Source: Pirellulaceae bacterium
Lineage (GTDB): Bacteria; Planctomycetota; Planctomycetia; Pirellulales; Pirellulaceae
Assembly (NCBI GenBank): GCA_023382975.1
Contig: JAHDXO010000047.1
Coordinates: 23,957 to 87,956 of the forward strand
Length of the DNA stretch: 64,000 nt
Reading direction: 5' to 3'
Of the stretch, positions 1 through 9,313 are shown piece after piece. Numbering within the stretch: the stretch's first letter is position 1; every line of letters starts with the position of its first letter. The notes under the pieces were generated by a model. That model was not told where the DNA came from. It was given only the letters and a program-made list of their open reading frames with translations, and did not search any database. A program made the translations under genes and the position numbers.

Positions 1-160
1 GACTGAAGGCACCTCGGCGCTGTTTCTGATGACCAGCGATGCCGTCTTGGACCGGGTAGCCGAGGCGATGAAGGGCATCGAGTTCAAGATCCTTGCGACC
101 AACCTGTCCCACGAGCAGGAGCAGAAACTGCGCGAGGCATTCGGTCTGGAGACGGCGTGA
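1..160 (+). CDS. DUF1269-family membrane protein, C-terminal fragment
   Basis: Only the last 52 residues are in the window, read from base 2 to the TGA at 158-160; the 5' part lies outside. The visible tail has the motif GTSALFLMTSDAVLDRV followed by an acidic, helix-rich end (SHEQEQKLREAFG). This matches the usual C-terminus of DUF1269 proteins, small membrane-associated proteins of unknown role with a glycine-zipper segment earlier in the chain. That segment cannot be seen here, so the call rests on the tail alone. It is followed by 72 bases before the ABC transporter genes on the same strand. Confidence 0.6.
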   Translation, partial: TEGTSALFLMTSDAVLDRVAEAMKGIEFKILATNLSHEQEQKLREAFGLETA

Positions 161-232
161 GGAGATCGGACGGGCGTTCGCCCGCCCGTCACTGGCCACC
201 GAAACTCAACGTTCCGCTGAAAAGCAAGACTT

Positions 233-1213
233 ATGCCTGATTCGCCGGTGATCGAAGTCGATTCGTTGCGCAAAGTCTACTGCGACGGCTGGTTGCGTCG
301 TCGGCGTTTGGAAGTGCTGAAGGGGCTGGGTTTCGAGGTCCGCCCGGGCGAGATCTTCGGGCTGTTGGGACCCAACGGCGCCGGCAAGACGACGTTTGTG
401 AAGATCCTGCTGGGGATCGTGCGGAAGACGAGCGGCCAGGCGAGGTTGCTGGGCTTTCCGGCCGGCGACCGCCGCGGGCGTCGGCAGATCGGTTTTCTGC
501 CGGAGAATCTGCGGATCGCGCGGCACCATACGGCGCTGACGGCGCTGGACTACTACGGCAAGCTCAGCGGCTTGTCGGCAAGCCAGGTGCGTCGGCGCCG
601 CGATGGTTTGCTCCGCACCGTGGGACTGGCCGACCGCGCTTCGGACAGCGTGGCCAAGTATTCCAAGGGTATGCTCCAGCGTCTGGGACTGGCTCAAGCC
701 CTGTTGCACGACCCGCGTTTGGTCATGCTGGACGAGCCGACCGACGGCCTGGACCCGTTGGGCCGCGCCCAGGTGCGCGGGATCATGCAGACGCTGAAAG
801 CCGAAGGAAAGACGGTGTTTATCAACAGCCACCTGCTCCAGGAGATCGAGCTGGTGTGCGATCGGGTCGCCATTCTGGACCAAGGCTGGTTGCGATACGT
901 CGGGCCCGTCAAGGACGTGACGGCAAGCAAGGCGGTGGACACGGCGGCCGGTGCCGACGCCCCGGACCTGCTTCTGGAACTGGCGGGGACCGACGAGGCG
1001 ATCCACGCGGCGCTGTACGGCGCCGAGATTTCCCGCTGGGAGCGGTCTGCGGACGGGCGGTTGGCCGTGGTGATCAAATCGGCGGGGCAGGCCGAGGTCG
1101 ACCAGCGAGTCGATCGATTGCGACAGCAAGGCGTGAGCATCGTCAGCTTGTCTCGCCAGCGGCGCACTCTGGAGGACGCGTTCCTGGCCATCGTCGCCGA
1201 GGCTGTGGAGTGA
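233..1213 (+). CDS. ABC transporter ATP-binding protein (ABC-2 exporter type)
   Basis: 326-residue ATPase that would energise an ABC-2 type exporter. Walker A is GPNGAGKTT near residue 46, Walker B is LVMLDEPTDGLDP near 162-174, and the H-loop is the SHLLQE motif near 198. The signature motif is the variant YSKGMLQR instead of LSGGQ, as in many CcmA/NosF-like ATPases of the copper-enzyme-maturation type. The C-terminal 90 residues form an accessory domain after the nucleotide-binding domain. Two bases separate its stop from the ATG of the permease gene, so they are surely co-translated. Substrate unknown. Confidence 0.9.
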   Translation: MPDSPVIEVDSLRKVYCDGWLRRRRLEVLKGLGFEVRPGEIFGLLGPNGAGKTTFVKILLGIVRKTSGQARLLGFPAGDRRGRRQIGFLPENLRIARHHTALTALDYYGKLSGLSASQVRRRRDGLLRTVGLADRASDSVAKYSKGMLQRLGLAQALLHDPRLVMLDEPTDGLDPLGRAQVRGIMQTLKAEGKTVFINSHLLQEIELVCDRVAILDQGWLRYVGPVKDVTASKAVDTAAGADAPDLLLELAGTDEAIHAALYGAEISRWERSADGRLAVVIKSAGQAEVDQRVDRLRQQGVSIVSLSRQRRTLEDAFLAIVAEAVE

Positions 1214-1215
1214 AT

Positions 1216-3537
1216 ATGCTCGCTTATTGGGCCGTTGTTCAAGATTCGTTCCGCGAAGCGTTGGCGTCGCGCGTGCTGTGGGTGTTGCTGATCCTGATCA
1301 CGCTGCTGCTGGTGGCTTTGGCGCCGCTGGGATACCAGCAAGAGGCCACCCGCGAATTGACCGATGGCGACGTCCGCGACTGGCCGCACTTCCTGGAACA
1401 TGTGGCCGAGCAGAGTCGCCGTCCCGGCCCCGCCCAGCACATCCTGTCGCGGCTGGACGCGCCGCTGGCACGCCGCGTGTCGGAGTTCCGGGTTCCCGGC
1501 GACGGCGAAATCAGCGGGGCCTTCGAGATGCTTCGACTGATCGGCGACTTCCGAAACGCCTTGAGCCAGCGGATGCGCGAGCGAGATTTCTACGACGCGG
1601 ACGCCTGGGGCGACGTGCGGCTGGTGGGCGAGGAAGCCAGCGAACTGGCAGCTCAGCCGCCGGACAGCCTGACCGACGAGGACATCGGCCGCTTGAACCG
1701 TCTACGTCTGGAAGCGGCCTTTCCCGACTATCTTGCGCCCAGTCTGCCGACCTCGGTCAAGTTCTGCTATCTGGGCTACGACTTCGGCCAGCCGCTGCCG
1801 TTGCGGAAAGCGGACTTCCAGCGCGTGCTCGAATCGGTCGTCCAGTGGGTGACACGCTGGCTGGTCGGCACGCTGGGCGTCCTGGTGGCGATTCTGGTCA
1901 CGGCGTCGATCGTGCCGCAGACGTTCGATCCCGGATCGCTCAATCTGCTGCTCAGCAAACCCGTGTGGCGTTCGTTGTTGTTTCTGACCAAGTTTCTGGG
2001 TGGTTGCGCGTTCATCCTGCTGAACGCCTCGTACTTGGTCTGCGGATTATGGTTGATCCTGGGAACGCGGTTCGGCATGTGGGATCCTCGCATCTTGCTG
2101 AGCATCCCGGTGTACGTCTTCATGTTTGCCGTCTACTACACGGTGTCGGCGGTGGCCGGTTTGCTCTGGCGCAATGCCATTGTCTCGGTCGTGATGACCA
2201 TTCTGTTTTGGGCCGCCTGTTTTGTTGTGGGAGTCAGCAAGTCGGGGGTGGAAAGGCTGGTGCTGGACAAGACCCGAATCACACGGTTGGTCGAGGCCGG
2301 AGACACGCTGATCGGCGCCAATGAAGCCGGGTTGATCCACCGCTGGGACGACGACGCGGGGGACTGGGTCGAGATTTTCCAGTCGGACGACGAGGAAGCC
2401 ATGCAGCGGCGTATGGCCGTCGCGTTCATGGCGGCCGTGCCGCCCGAGCTGCGGCCGATAGGCCCGGTCTACGACCGTCGCGGCGACCAGTTGATCCAGG
2501 CGGTGCGTTCCCTGCGCACCGCGCAGATGACCACGTGGTCGGCGCGCCGCGAAGACAACTGGCAAGCCGAGTCGGGCGCCAGCGCCTCGATCGGAACGCG
2601 GATGCTGCTGACGGAACCCGACGGATCGATCCTGGCCGTTTCCAGTCTGGGCCTGTACCGCTTGACTGGCGACCTGCGGCGATCGGTTCGGCCGCTCGAA
2701 CTGTTCGGATTCTCGATCCCGCTTCCCGCGCCCGATCCGTTCCAGAGCGTGGGCCCGGATACCGGCGTGTTGTTGTCGCGAGACGCTCAAGCGGCCATCA
2801 ACCAAGACACGGGCGAATTGGCGATCTACAGCCGCAACCGCATCACCCTGCTGCGCAAGGACGACGAGGGCCGGTACGAAATCCGTTTGGAGAAGCGGTT
2901 GTCCGATGAGGAACTCGGCAACATCGCCATGGCGTTCGGCGGCGATACGCTGCTGATCGGACGCGAGGACGGCCGGATCGTCGTCTACGAGACGCAGACG
3001 CTTGAACCGCGTCTGGAAGTGAACCTTGAAGGCAAGAATCAGCCGCGGTTCATCGAGGCCGCACCGGGCGGAGCCCACTTCTCGATCGTGTTTCACCACG
3101 GTCGGCTTTGGATCTACGACCGCCAAGCCGACCGGATGGTCAAGCCTCCGGGGATCCGCCAGCGAGACATATCGTGCTGCATCTTCCCGACGCCCGCCGA
3201 GGTCCGCGTCGTCGACCGGTTGCGGCGCGTCACCACGTATCGACTGCCCGAATGGCAGGTGATCGACCGCCGCTCGCCGCCGATGCCGATGATCGAGCGG
3301 CTCTACCGCTGGGCCCTCGTGCCGCTGTACACCGTTTTTCCGAAGCCTCGTGAGTTGGACACGACGATTCAGTACGTGCTGACGGGCAAAGAGACGAGCG
3401 AGTCGGCAGGCGGCCTGGGCGATCTGCAAACAGCGCAGAAGCAACTGCACCCGTGGCGGCCCGTCTGGAGCAGTCTGGGGTTCATGGTCGTCATGCTTGC
3501 GTTGGGCTGCCTGTATCTGCACCGGCAGGATTTCTGA
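1216..3537 (+). CDS. ABC-2 type permease with large extra-membrane propeller-like domain
   Basis: 773 residues. The ATG at 1216 is chosen because it follows the ATPase stop by two bases and begins right before a membrane segment. Predicted membrane segments lie near residues 20-40, 214-232, 253-283, 293-318, 320-343 and 750-771. The core (FDPGSLNLLLSKP, then paired helices) resembles NosY-type permeases of the multi-copper-enzyme maturation group. Between residues about 345 and 745 sits a long soluble region with repeated short beta-like strings (SLGLYRLTG, GREDGRIVVYET, HHGRLWIYDRQ). This looks like a degenerate beta-propeller. Such an insert between the last two helices is unusual for the family. 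Confidence 0.8.
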   Translation: MLAYWAVVQDSFREALASRVLWVLLILITLLLVALAPLGYQQEATRELTDGDVRDWPHFLEHVAEQSRRPGPAQHILSRLDAPLARRVSEFRVPGDGEISGAFEMLRLIGDFRNALSQRMRERDFYDADAWGDVRLVGEEASELAAQPPDSLTDEDIGRLNRLRLEAAFPDYLAPSLPTSVKFCYLGYDFGQPLPLRKADFQRVLESVVQWVTRWLVGTLGVLVAILVTASIVPQTFDPGSLNLLLSKPVWRSLLFLTKFLGGCAFILLNASYLVCGLWLILGTRFGMWDPRILLSIPVYVFMFAVYYTVSAVAGLLWRNAIVSVVMTILFWAACFVVGVSKSGVERLVLDKTRITRLVEAGDTLIGANEAGLIHRWDDDAGDWVEIFQSDDEEAMQRRMAVAFMAAVPPELRPIGPVYDRRGDQLIQAVRSLRTAQMTTWSARREDNWQAESGASASIGTRMLLTEPDGSILAVSSLGLYRLTGDLRRSVRPLELFGFSIPLPAPDPFQSVGPDTGVLLSRDAQAAINQDTGELAIYSRNRITLLRKDDEGRYEIRLEKRLSDEELGNIAMAFGGDTLLIGREDGRIVVYETQTLEPRLEVNLEGKNQPRFIEAAPGGAHFSIVFHHGRLWIYDRQADRMVKPPGIRQRDISCCIFPTPAEVRVVDRLRRVTTYRLPEWQVIDRRSPPMPMIERLYRWALVPLYTVFPKPRELDTTIQYVLTGKETSESAGGLGDLQTAQKQLHPWRPVWSSLGFMVVMLALGCLYLHRQDF

Positions 3538-3633
3538 GCGACCCAGGCGTGAAATCTTGGTTACGAAGAAGATCCGGGCTAGGAAGTTTGAATCGGCCAT
3601 CGTACAATTCGCGCCTTCAGGATCGATCTTCGT

Positions 3634-4407
3634 ATGGAATCACGCCTGCAACTGGACATCCTCGCTCAGCCGGACAACGTCACGTGCGGGCCAACCTGCC
3701 TACACGCAGTCTACCGTTTCTACGGGGAAGAAGTCCCTCTGGAGAATGTAATCCGGGAAACGCCGCAGCTTCGCGAAGGTGGTACCTTGGCCGTTCTGCT
3801 GGGTTGTCACGCATTGCGGCGCGGCTACGATGCCACCATTTTGACGTGCAATCTGCAGATCTTCGATCCGACGTGGTTTCAGCCTCCGTTTCCGGCGCTG
3901 GCGGATCGTTTACGGGCGCAGATGGCGTTCAAACCCTCGCAGAAGCTGCGCGTGGCCAGTGAGGCGTACCTGGAGTTGCTGGAGCTGGGCGGTCGCATCC
4001 AGATGGAGGATTTTACGAGCAAGTTGATCCGTCGGTTCCTGAAGCGGGAGATTCCCATCCTCACGGGACTGAGTGCCACGAACTTGTATCGGGCCGCGCG
4101 CGAGTTCGGGCCGAATTGCGAGGCGGACGACGTCCGCGGCGAACCCGTTGGCCATTTCGTCGTGTTGTGCGGTTACAACTTGGTGGATCAATCGGTCTTG
4201 GTGGCGGACCCTTTCCGTGCCAACCCCCTCGGGCCCGGCCACAAATACCATGTCTCGATCGACCATGTCCTGCGTTCCATCATGCTCGGCATCCTGACCT
4301 ACGATGCCAATTTGCTGATCATCCAGCCGCGAAAAGCAAGACGCGGCGGAGTCCCCGAAAACAATTTCAAACAGGAGGGCGTCGGTGGCGGTCCTGATCG
4401 TCGTTGA
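3634..4407 (+). CDS. C39-like papain-fold peptidase/transferase
   Basis: 257 residues, no signal peptide, so probably cytoplasmic. The N-terminus has the C39/papain layout: Gln12 as possible oxyanion residue, then TCGPTC with Cys18 as likely nucleophile at the start of a helix. A His in GHFVVLCGYN near residue 172 and an Asp in VADPF near 190 would complete the triad. The last 23 bases overlap the start of the RimK-type gene, which shows tight coupling with two amide-forming ligases. I infer that it hydrolyses or transfers the peptide those ligases make. The C-terminal 20 residues are low complexity and may be dispensable. Confidence 0.75.
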   Translation: MESRLQLDILAQPDNVTCGPTCLHAVYRFYGEEVPLENVIRETPQLREGGTLAVLLGCHALRRGYDATILTCNLQIFDPTWFQPPFPALADRLRAQMAFKPSQKLRVASEAYLELLELGGRIQMEDFTSKLIRRFLKREIPILTGLSATNLYRAAREFGPNCEADDVRGEPVGHFVVLCGYNLVDQSVLVADPFRANPLGPGHKYHVSIDHVLRSIMLGILTYDANLLIIQPRKARRGGVPENNFKQEGVGGGPDRR

Positions 4408-5851
4408 CAACCCAGCCAAGTGGCCTTTCGCCATTGCCGGTGTGGATGTGGTGGATGCCCGATCTTATTTGACGCGGCCCAGCTACAGCGAAATGCGCGG
4501 CGTCAGACTGATCAATCTCTGCCGTTCGTATTCGTACCAGACCAGCGGCTACTATGTATCGCTGCTCGCGGAGGCTCGTGGGCACAAACCCCTGCCCAGC
4601 GTGACCACGATCCAGGACATGAAGTCCCAGGCGTTTGTCCGGCTGGTATCGGACGATTTGGACGATTTGATTCAGCAGAGCTTGGCGCCGATCCAATCGG
4701 AGAAGTTCACGCTGAGCATCTACTTTGGCCGCAACATGGCCAAGCGTTACGACCGCCTCAGTCTGCGACTGTTCAATCTGTTCCAAGTACCGCTGATTCG
4801 CGTCCAGTTCGCCCGCAACGGAAAGTGGTCGATCCGCAGCGTGGCCGCGATCGCCACCAACGAAGTTCCCGAATCGCACGCGGGATTTCTGGTGGACGCC
4901 GCGACCGAGCATTTTGCGGGGCGCGGGCGGCGATCGCCGCGCCGCGTGCGGGCTCGGTACGATCTGGCGATTCTGCACAATCCGCAGGAGAGCAATCCGC
5001 CTTCGGACGAAAAGGCCCTGCGGAGATTCGAGCGGGCGGCGGTCTCGCTCGGCCTGAGCTGCGAGTTCATTGGCCGCGACGACTACGCGCGGCTGGCCGA
5101 ATTCGACGCCTTGTTCATCCGCGAAACGACGTACGTCAACCATCACACCTATCGTTTTGCCCGGCGAGCCGCCAGCGAGGGTTTGGTGGTGATCGACGAC
5201 CCCGATTCCATCGTCCGCTGCACGAACAAGGTCTTTCTGGCCGAGCTGCTGCGGCGACACCGGCTGCCGATGCCGCCGACCATGGTGGTTCACAAGGGCA
5301 ATCTGGATTCGGTGGCCGGCGAGATGGGCCTGCCCTGCGTCCTGAAACAGCCGGACAGTGCGTTTTCGCTGGGCGTGGTCAAGGCCGACACGGAGCAGCA
5401 GTTGAACGACGAACTGAGGCGGCTGCTGGCCGAGTCGGAGTTGGTGATCGCGCAGGGCTTCCTGCCGACCACGTTCGACTGGCGGATCGGCATCCTCGAC
5501 CGGAGGCCGTTGTACGCCTGCAAGTACTTCATGGCCCCGCAGCATTGGCAGATCATGAAGCACGAGGGACAGACCACGCACTATGGCAAATGGGAAACCT
5601 TGCCCGTGGAACTGGCGCCCCGAGCCGCGGTGCGGGCGGCGCTGAAGGCTGCCAACCTGATCGGCGACGGACTGTACGGCGTGGATGTCAAGGAATCGAA
5701 CGGCGAGTTCTACATCATCGAGATCAACGACAATCCGAATATCGAGTCCGCCGTCGAGGACGCCATCCTCCGGGACGATTTGTACACGCGCATCATGAGC
5801 GTCTTCCTGAACCGCATCGAACAAACCAAGTCGGGATACCAACCCGCATGA
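4385..5851 (+). CDS. RimK-family ATP-grasp ligase with RLAN N-terminal domain
   Basis: 488 residues starting at GTG 4385 inside the C39-like gene. Residues 1 to about 200 look like the RimK-like ATP-grasp N-terminal (RLAN) domain, which opens with a strand (VLIVVDNPAKWPF). The ATP-grasp domain runs from about 275 to 475: VLKQPDSAFSLGVV in the nucleotide-binding subdomain, and EINDNPNIE at the end supplies the metal-binding Glu and Asn. ATP-grasp ligases of this type couple an amino group to an acyl-phosphate, as RimK does with glutamate. The substrate is not known. The stop overlaps the next ATG (ATGA), so translation is coupled to the GCS2 ligase. Confidence 0.85.
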   Translation: MAVLIVVDNPAKWPFAIAGVDVVDARSYLTRPSYSEMRGVRLINLCRSYSYQTSGYYVSLLAEARGHKPLPSVTTIQDMKSQAFVRLVSDDLDDLIQQSLAPIQSEKFTLSIYFGRNMAKRYDRLSLRLFNLFQVPLIRVQFARNGKWSIRSVAAIATNEVPESHAGFLVDAATEHFAGRGRRSPRRVRARYDLAILHNPQESNPPSDEKALRRFERAAVSLGLSCEFIGRDDYARLAEFDALFIRETTYVNHHTYRFARRAASEGLVVIDDPDSIVRCTNKVFLAELLRRHRLPMPPTMVVHKGNLDSVAGEMGLPCVLKQPDSAFSLGVVKADTEQQLNDELRRLLAESELVIAQGFLPTTFDWRIGILDRRPLYACKYFMAPQHWQIMKHEGQTTHYGKWETLPVELAPRAAVRAALKAANLIGDGLYGVDVKESNGEFYIIEINDNPNIESAVEDAILRDDLYTRIMSVFLNRIEQTKSGYQPA

Positions 5852-7098
5852 GCGACCGCCCTCCCTTTCGTCTGTTCGAACGTTACGGCGTCGAACTGGA
5901 GTACATGATTGTCGACGCCCGGTCGCTGGATGTTCTGCCGGTGACCGATCGCGTGCTGTACGCGGTTGCCGGTGAATATCTGTCGGAATTCGAACTCGGG
6001 TCGATCTCCTGGTCGAACGAATTGGCCTTGCACGTGATCGAACTGAAGACGACGGATCCGGCGGCCAGTCTGGACGGGCTTGCAAGCGAATTCCAGGAGC
6101 ATGTCGTCCGGATCAACGAAATCCTCGAACCGTTGGGCGGCCGTCTGATGCCGTCCGCCATGCATCCCTGGATGGACCCGCACCGCGAGATGCGGTTGTG
6201 GCCCCACGATTTCAGCCCGATCTACGAGGCGTTCCACCGCGTCTTCGATTGCCGCGGGCACGGCTGGGCCAACCTGCAAAGCGTCCACTTGAATCTGCCG
6301 TTCGCTGACGACGAGGAATTCGCGCGGCTGCATGCCGCGATCCGGTTGCTGCTGCCGATCATGCCGGCCCTGGCGGCCAGTTCGCCCGTGATGGACGGGA
6401 AAACGACCGGGCGGCTGGACAACCGGCTGGAGGTCTACCGGCAGAATGCCCGCCGCGTGCCGCGCGTGTCCGGTGCGGTGGTTCCGGAGGCGGTGTTTTC
6501 GAAGCACGCCTACGAGCAGGAGATTCTGCAGCCGTTGTATCGCGACATCGCACCGCTGGATCCGGACGGTACGTTGCAGTACGAATGGCTCAATGCGCGC
6601 GGGGCCATCGCCCGCTTCGACCGCAACACGATCGAGATCCGCGTGCTGGACGTCCAGGAATGCCCCCGCGCCGATCTGGCGGTCTGCCGACTGCTGACCG
6701 GCGTACTGCAAGCGATGTGCGACGAGCGTTGGATGCCGCTGGCTCGTCAACAGGCATTCGGCGTCGAGCCGCTGCAAGCGATCCTTCTGAACGCCATCGG
6801 CGACGCGGAAAACACCCGCATCAGCGACGCAGACTACGCCGCCGCGTTCGGTTTCGCTCCGCCTGCGGAAGGAACCTATGCGGCCGGGCAACTGTGGCAG
6901 CATCTGTACCAGCAAGTGCGCGCCGACGAACCGTTCCCGGAACCACTCGACGCGGCCTTGCACACGATGTTTGAATCAGGCAGTCTGGCGACCCGAATCA
7001 CGCGGGTGCTGGACGACCACCAACCCGGCGCACTGGCGGACTGCTACCGCCGCCTGTGCGATTGTCTGGCCGAAGACCGCATGTTCACGAGTCCTTGA
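5848..7098 (+). CDS. GCS2-type carboxylate-amine ligase (YbdK-like)
   Basis: 416 residues. ATG 5848 overlaps the RimK stop by four bases. The start FERYGVELEYMIVD is the typical opening strand of glutamate-cysteine ligase family 2, with metal-binding glutamates (E-L-E). Later strands carry SNELALHVIELKTTDP and ARFDRNTIEIRVLDVQECP, which line the glutamate and metal sites in the family. Members use ATP to join the gamma-carboxyl of glutamate, or a related carboxylate, to an amine. It is not necessarily a glutathione enzyme: its gene neighbours, a C39-like protein and an RLAN/RimK ligase, point to a peptide-type product. Confidence 0.85.
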   Translation: MSDRPPFRLFERYGVELEYMIVDARSLDVLPVTDRVLYAVAGEYLSEFELGSISWSNELALHVIELKTTDPAASLDGLASEFQEHVVRINEILEPLGGRLMPSAMHPWMDPHREMRLWPHDFSPIYEAFHRVFDCRGHGWANLQSVHLNLPFADDEEFARLHAAIRLLLPIMPALAASSPVMDGKTTGRLDNRLEVYRQNARRVPRVSGAVVPEAVFSKHAYEQEILQPLYRDIAPLDPDGTLQYEWLNARGAIARFDRNTIEIRVLDVQECPRADLAVCRLLTGVLQAMCDERWMPLARQQAFGVEPLQAILLNAIGDAENTRISDADYAAAFGFAPPAEGTYAAGQLWQHLYQQVRADEPFPEPLDAALHTMFESGSLATRITRVLDDHQPGALADCYRRLCDCLAEDRMFTSP

Positions 7099-7105
7099 CG
7101 AAGCG

Positions 7106-7816
7106 ATGGCTCGAAAATACCTGGCGTTCGATATCGAAACCGCGAAAGAAGTCCCGGGTGAGGATTTCGATTGGCACGCCCATCGTCCGCTCGGAATCGC
7201 TTGCGCGGCAGCTTTGCCGAGCGATGCGAGCGCACCGTTGCTTTGGTACGGCAAGAAGAAAGAAGGGACGCCCGCTCCGAAGATGTCTCGTCAGGACGCA
7301 CGGGATGTGGTGGATCAACTGACGGGCCTGGTGGAGGAGGGATACACCCTGGTCACTTGGAACGGGTTGGCGTTCGACCTGGACGTGCTGGCGGAAGAGT
7401 CCGGTGCGAGAGACGTCTGTCGGGATCTGGCCCGGAACCACGTGGACTTGATGTTCCACGTGTTCTGCGTGAAGGGATTCCCCGTCGCGTTGGACAAGGC
7501 TGCCAGCGCGTTGGGCATTCCTGGAAAACCGGCAGGCATGTCGGGATACCTCGCCCCGCAGTATTGGGCCGCCGGACGATATCAGGAAGTGCTCGACTAC
7601 GTCGCGCAAGATGTCCGAACCACGCTGCGGATCGCCGAGTTGTGCGACCAGCGGAGATCGTTCCGCTGGGTAACTCGCAAAGGCTCGGTCAGCTCGATCG
7701 ACTTGCCCGGCGGCTGGCTGACCGTGGACCAGGCACTCCGCTTGCCGGAACCGGACACGTCGTGGATGAATACTTCCGTCCCGCGGCAGCAGTTGACGCG
7801 CTGGCTCGCAGGCTGA
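7106..7816 (+). CDS. Predicted DEDDy 3'-5' exonuclease (RNase H fold)
   Basis: 236 residues; ATG 7106 lies seven bases after the GCS2 stop, which suggests the same transcript. Exo I is FDIET (Asp9, Glu11). Exo II lies in TWNGLAFDLDVL near residue 85. Exo III is YVAQD near 164-168, a YxxxD pattern that makes it DEDDy. No polymerase or helicase domain is attached. It could degrade single-stranded DNA or RNA ends. Its place at the end of an amidoligase cassette is curious and may be operon convenience rather than function. Confidence in the fold is good, in the substrate low. Confidence 0.75.
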   Translation: MARKYLAFDIETAKEVPGEDFDWHAHRPLGIACAAALPSDASAPLLWYGKKKEGTPAPKMSRQDARDVVDQLTGLVEEGYTLVTWNGLAFDLDVLAEESGARDVCRDLARNHVDLMFHVFCVKGFPVALDKAASALGIPGKPAGMSGYLAPQYWAAGRYQEVLDYVAQDVRTTLRIAELCDQRRSFRWVTRKGSVSSIDLPGGWLTVDQALRLPEPDTSWMNTSVPRQQLTRWLAG

Positions 7817-7879
7817 TGAGTCGAGGTCCGTCGTTCTCCCGCCTAGTCGCCGCGGCTCGGGTCTTGTATCATCGGGGGC

Positions 7880-9289
7880 ATGTCAGACACACCCTTGGAC
7901 AAGCCGGAAAACGCGGACGAAACGTCGCGGGATTCGATCCGCACGTTGATTGTGGACAACGACCGCGCGCACGCGATCGCCATGTCGGAGATCCTGGAAC
8001 GGATTGGCTACGTGTGCGAGGTGGCCACCTCCGGACCAGAAGGTCGAAAACGGATCGAGCAGAACACTTACGATGTGGTGGTCACCGACTTGGTGATGAA
8101 CGAAGTCGACGGAATGCAGTTGCTGGGCCGCTCGCGCGAGTTGCTTCCCCACTGCCAGGTGATCATGGTCACCGGACATGCGACGGTGCCCAAGGCGGTC
8201 GAGGCCATGCAGCAGGGCGCGTTCAACTTCCTGGAAAAACCGATCAGTTCCGACCGGTTGCGAGCGGTCTTCGAACGCGCGGTCGACGCGGTGCGGCTCC
8301 GGCGGCAGAATCTGGAGCTTTCCCAGCGATTGGACGAACGCTTCGGCTTCGAAGGCATCATCTACGCCAGCGAACGGATGCAAACGGTCATCGACCGGCT
8401 GAAGCGGATCGCGCCGACCGACGCCACCGTGTTGATCGCCGGCGAAAGCGGAACCGGCAAGGAACTGATTGCGCAGGCGATTCACCAGAACAGCCCTCGC
8501 AAGAACAAACGCATGGTGCCGCTGAACGCGCGGGCCGTGGCCGAGAATCTGGTCGAAAGCGAACTGTTCGGGCATGTCAAAGGCGCCTTTACCGACGCCG
8601 TCACCGATCGCGTCGGGGCGTTCGAGTATGCCAACGGCGGTACGTTGTTCCTGGACGAAGTCGGCGACATGCCCATGTCGACGCAGATCAAGCTGCTGCG
8701 AGTGCTGGAAGAGCACCAGATCACTCGCGTCGGCGACAACAAGCCGATCAAGGTAAACGTGCGATTGGTCTCCGCGACCAACCGCGATTTGGAGGACGCC
8801 GTCGAGTCGGGGGATTTTCGCCGCGATCTGTACTACCGGATCAAGGTGGTGACGGTCGAATTGCCGGCGCTGCGGCAGCGCCGCGAGGACATCGTGCCGC
8901 TGATGGACCATTTCCGCAAACAGTTCAACAAGCGGCACGGCAAAGCGGCACGAGGTTTTTCGCCCGCTGTCAGCAAGCGTTTCTTCGTCTACGACTGGCC
9001 CGGCAACGTGCGGCAGTTGCGCAACGCCGTCGAGACGATGGTCGTGCTGGACACCGACTCGGTTCTGGACATCGACGACCTGCCGCCCGAGTTGACGGAG
9101 ATCGACGAACGGCATGTGGAGACCGAGTCGGGGCCGATGGGTTTGATCGGCCAGCCGTTCAGCGAAATCGAGCGTTGGGCCATCGAGGAGACGCTGAAGC
9201 TGACCAACGGCAACCGCGAAGAGACGGCGCGGATTCTGGGCATCGGGGCCCGCACGCTGTACCGCAAACTGGACAAATACAGGCTTTGA
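7880..9289 (+). CDS. Sigma-54-dependent response regulator (NtrC family)
   Basis: 469 residues with three domains. The receiver is about 20-140, with phospho-acceptor Asp70 in VVVTDLVMN and a conserved Lys in LEKP. The AAA+ sigma-54 activator domain is about 165-410, with Walker A GESGTGKE near 187, the sigma-54-contacting GAFTDA loop near 234, and Walker B TLFLDEVGD. A Fis-type helix-turn-helix closes the protein at about 435-467 (NREETARILGIGARTLYRKL). It should therefore activate RpoN promoters on phosphorylation. No partner histidine kinase lies in the window. The stop is 24 bases before mutL, so the two may be co-transcribed. Confidence 0.92.
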   Translation: MSDTPLDKPENADETSRDSIRTLIVDNDRAHAIAMSEILERIGYVCEVATSGPEGRKRIEQNTYDVVVTDLVMNEVDGMQLLGRSRELLPHCQVIMVTGHATVPKAVEAMQQGAFNFLEKPISSDRLRAVFERAVDAVRLRRQNLELSQRLDERFGFEGIIYASERMQTVIDRLKRIAPTDATVLIAGESGTGKELIAQAIHQNSPRKNKRMVPLNARAVAENLVESELFGHVKGAFTDAVTDRVGAFEYANGGTLFLDEVGDMPMSTQIKLLRVLEEHQITRVGDNKPIKVNVRLVSATNRDLEDAVESGDFRRDLYYRIKVVTVELPALRQRREDIVPLMDHFRKQFNKRHGKAARGFSPAVSKRFFVYDWPGNVRQLRNAVETMVVLDTDSVLDIDDLPPELTEIDERHVETESGPMGLIGQPFSEIERWAIEETLKLTNGNREETARILGIGARTLYRKLDKYRL

Positions 9290-9313
9290 CGCACCAGGAG
9301 GCGCGAGGATCGC

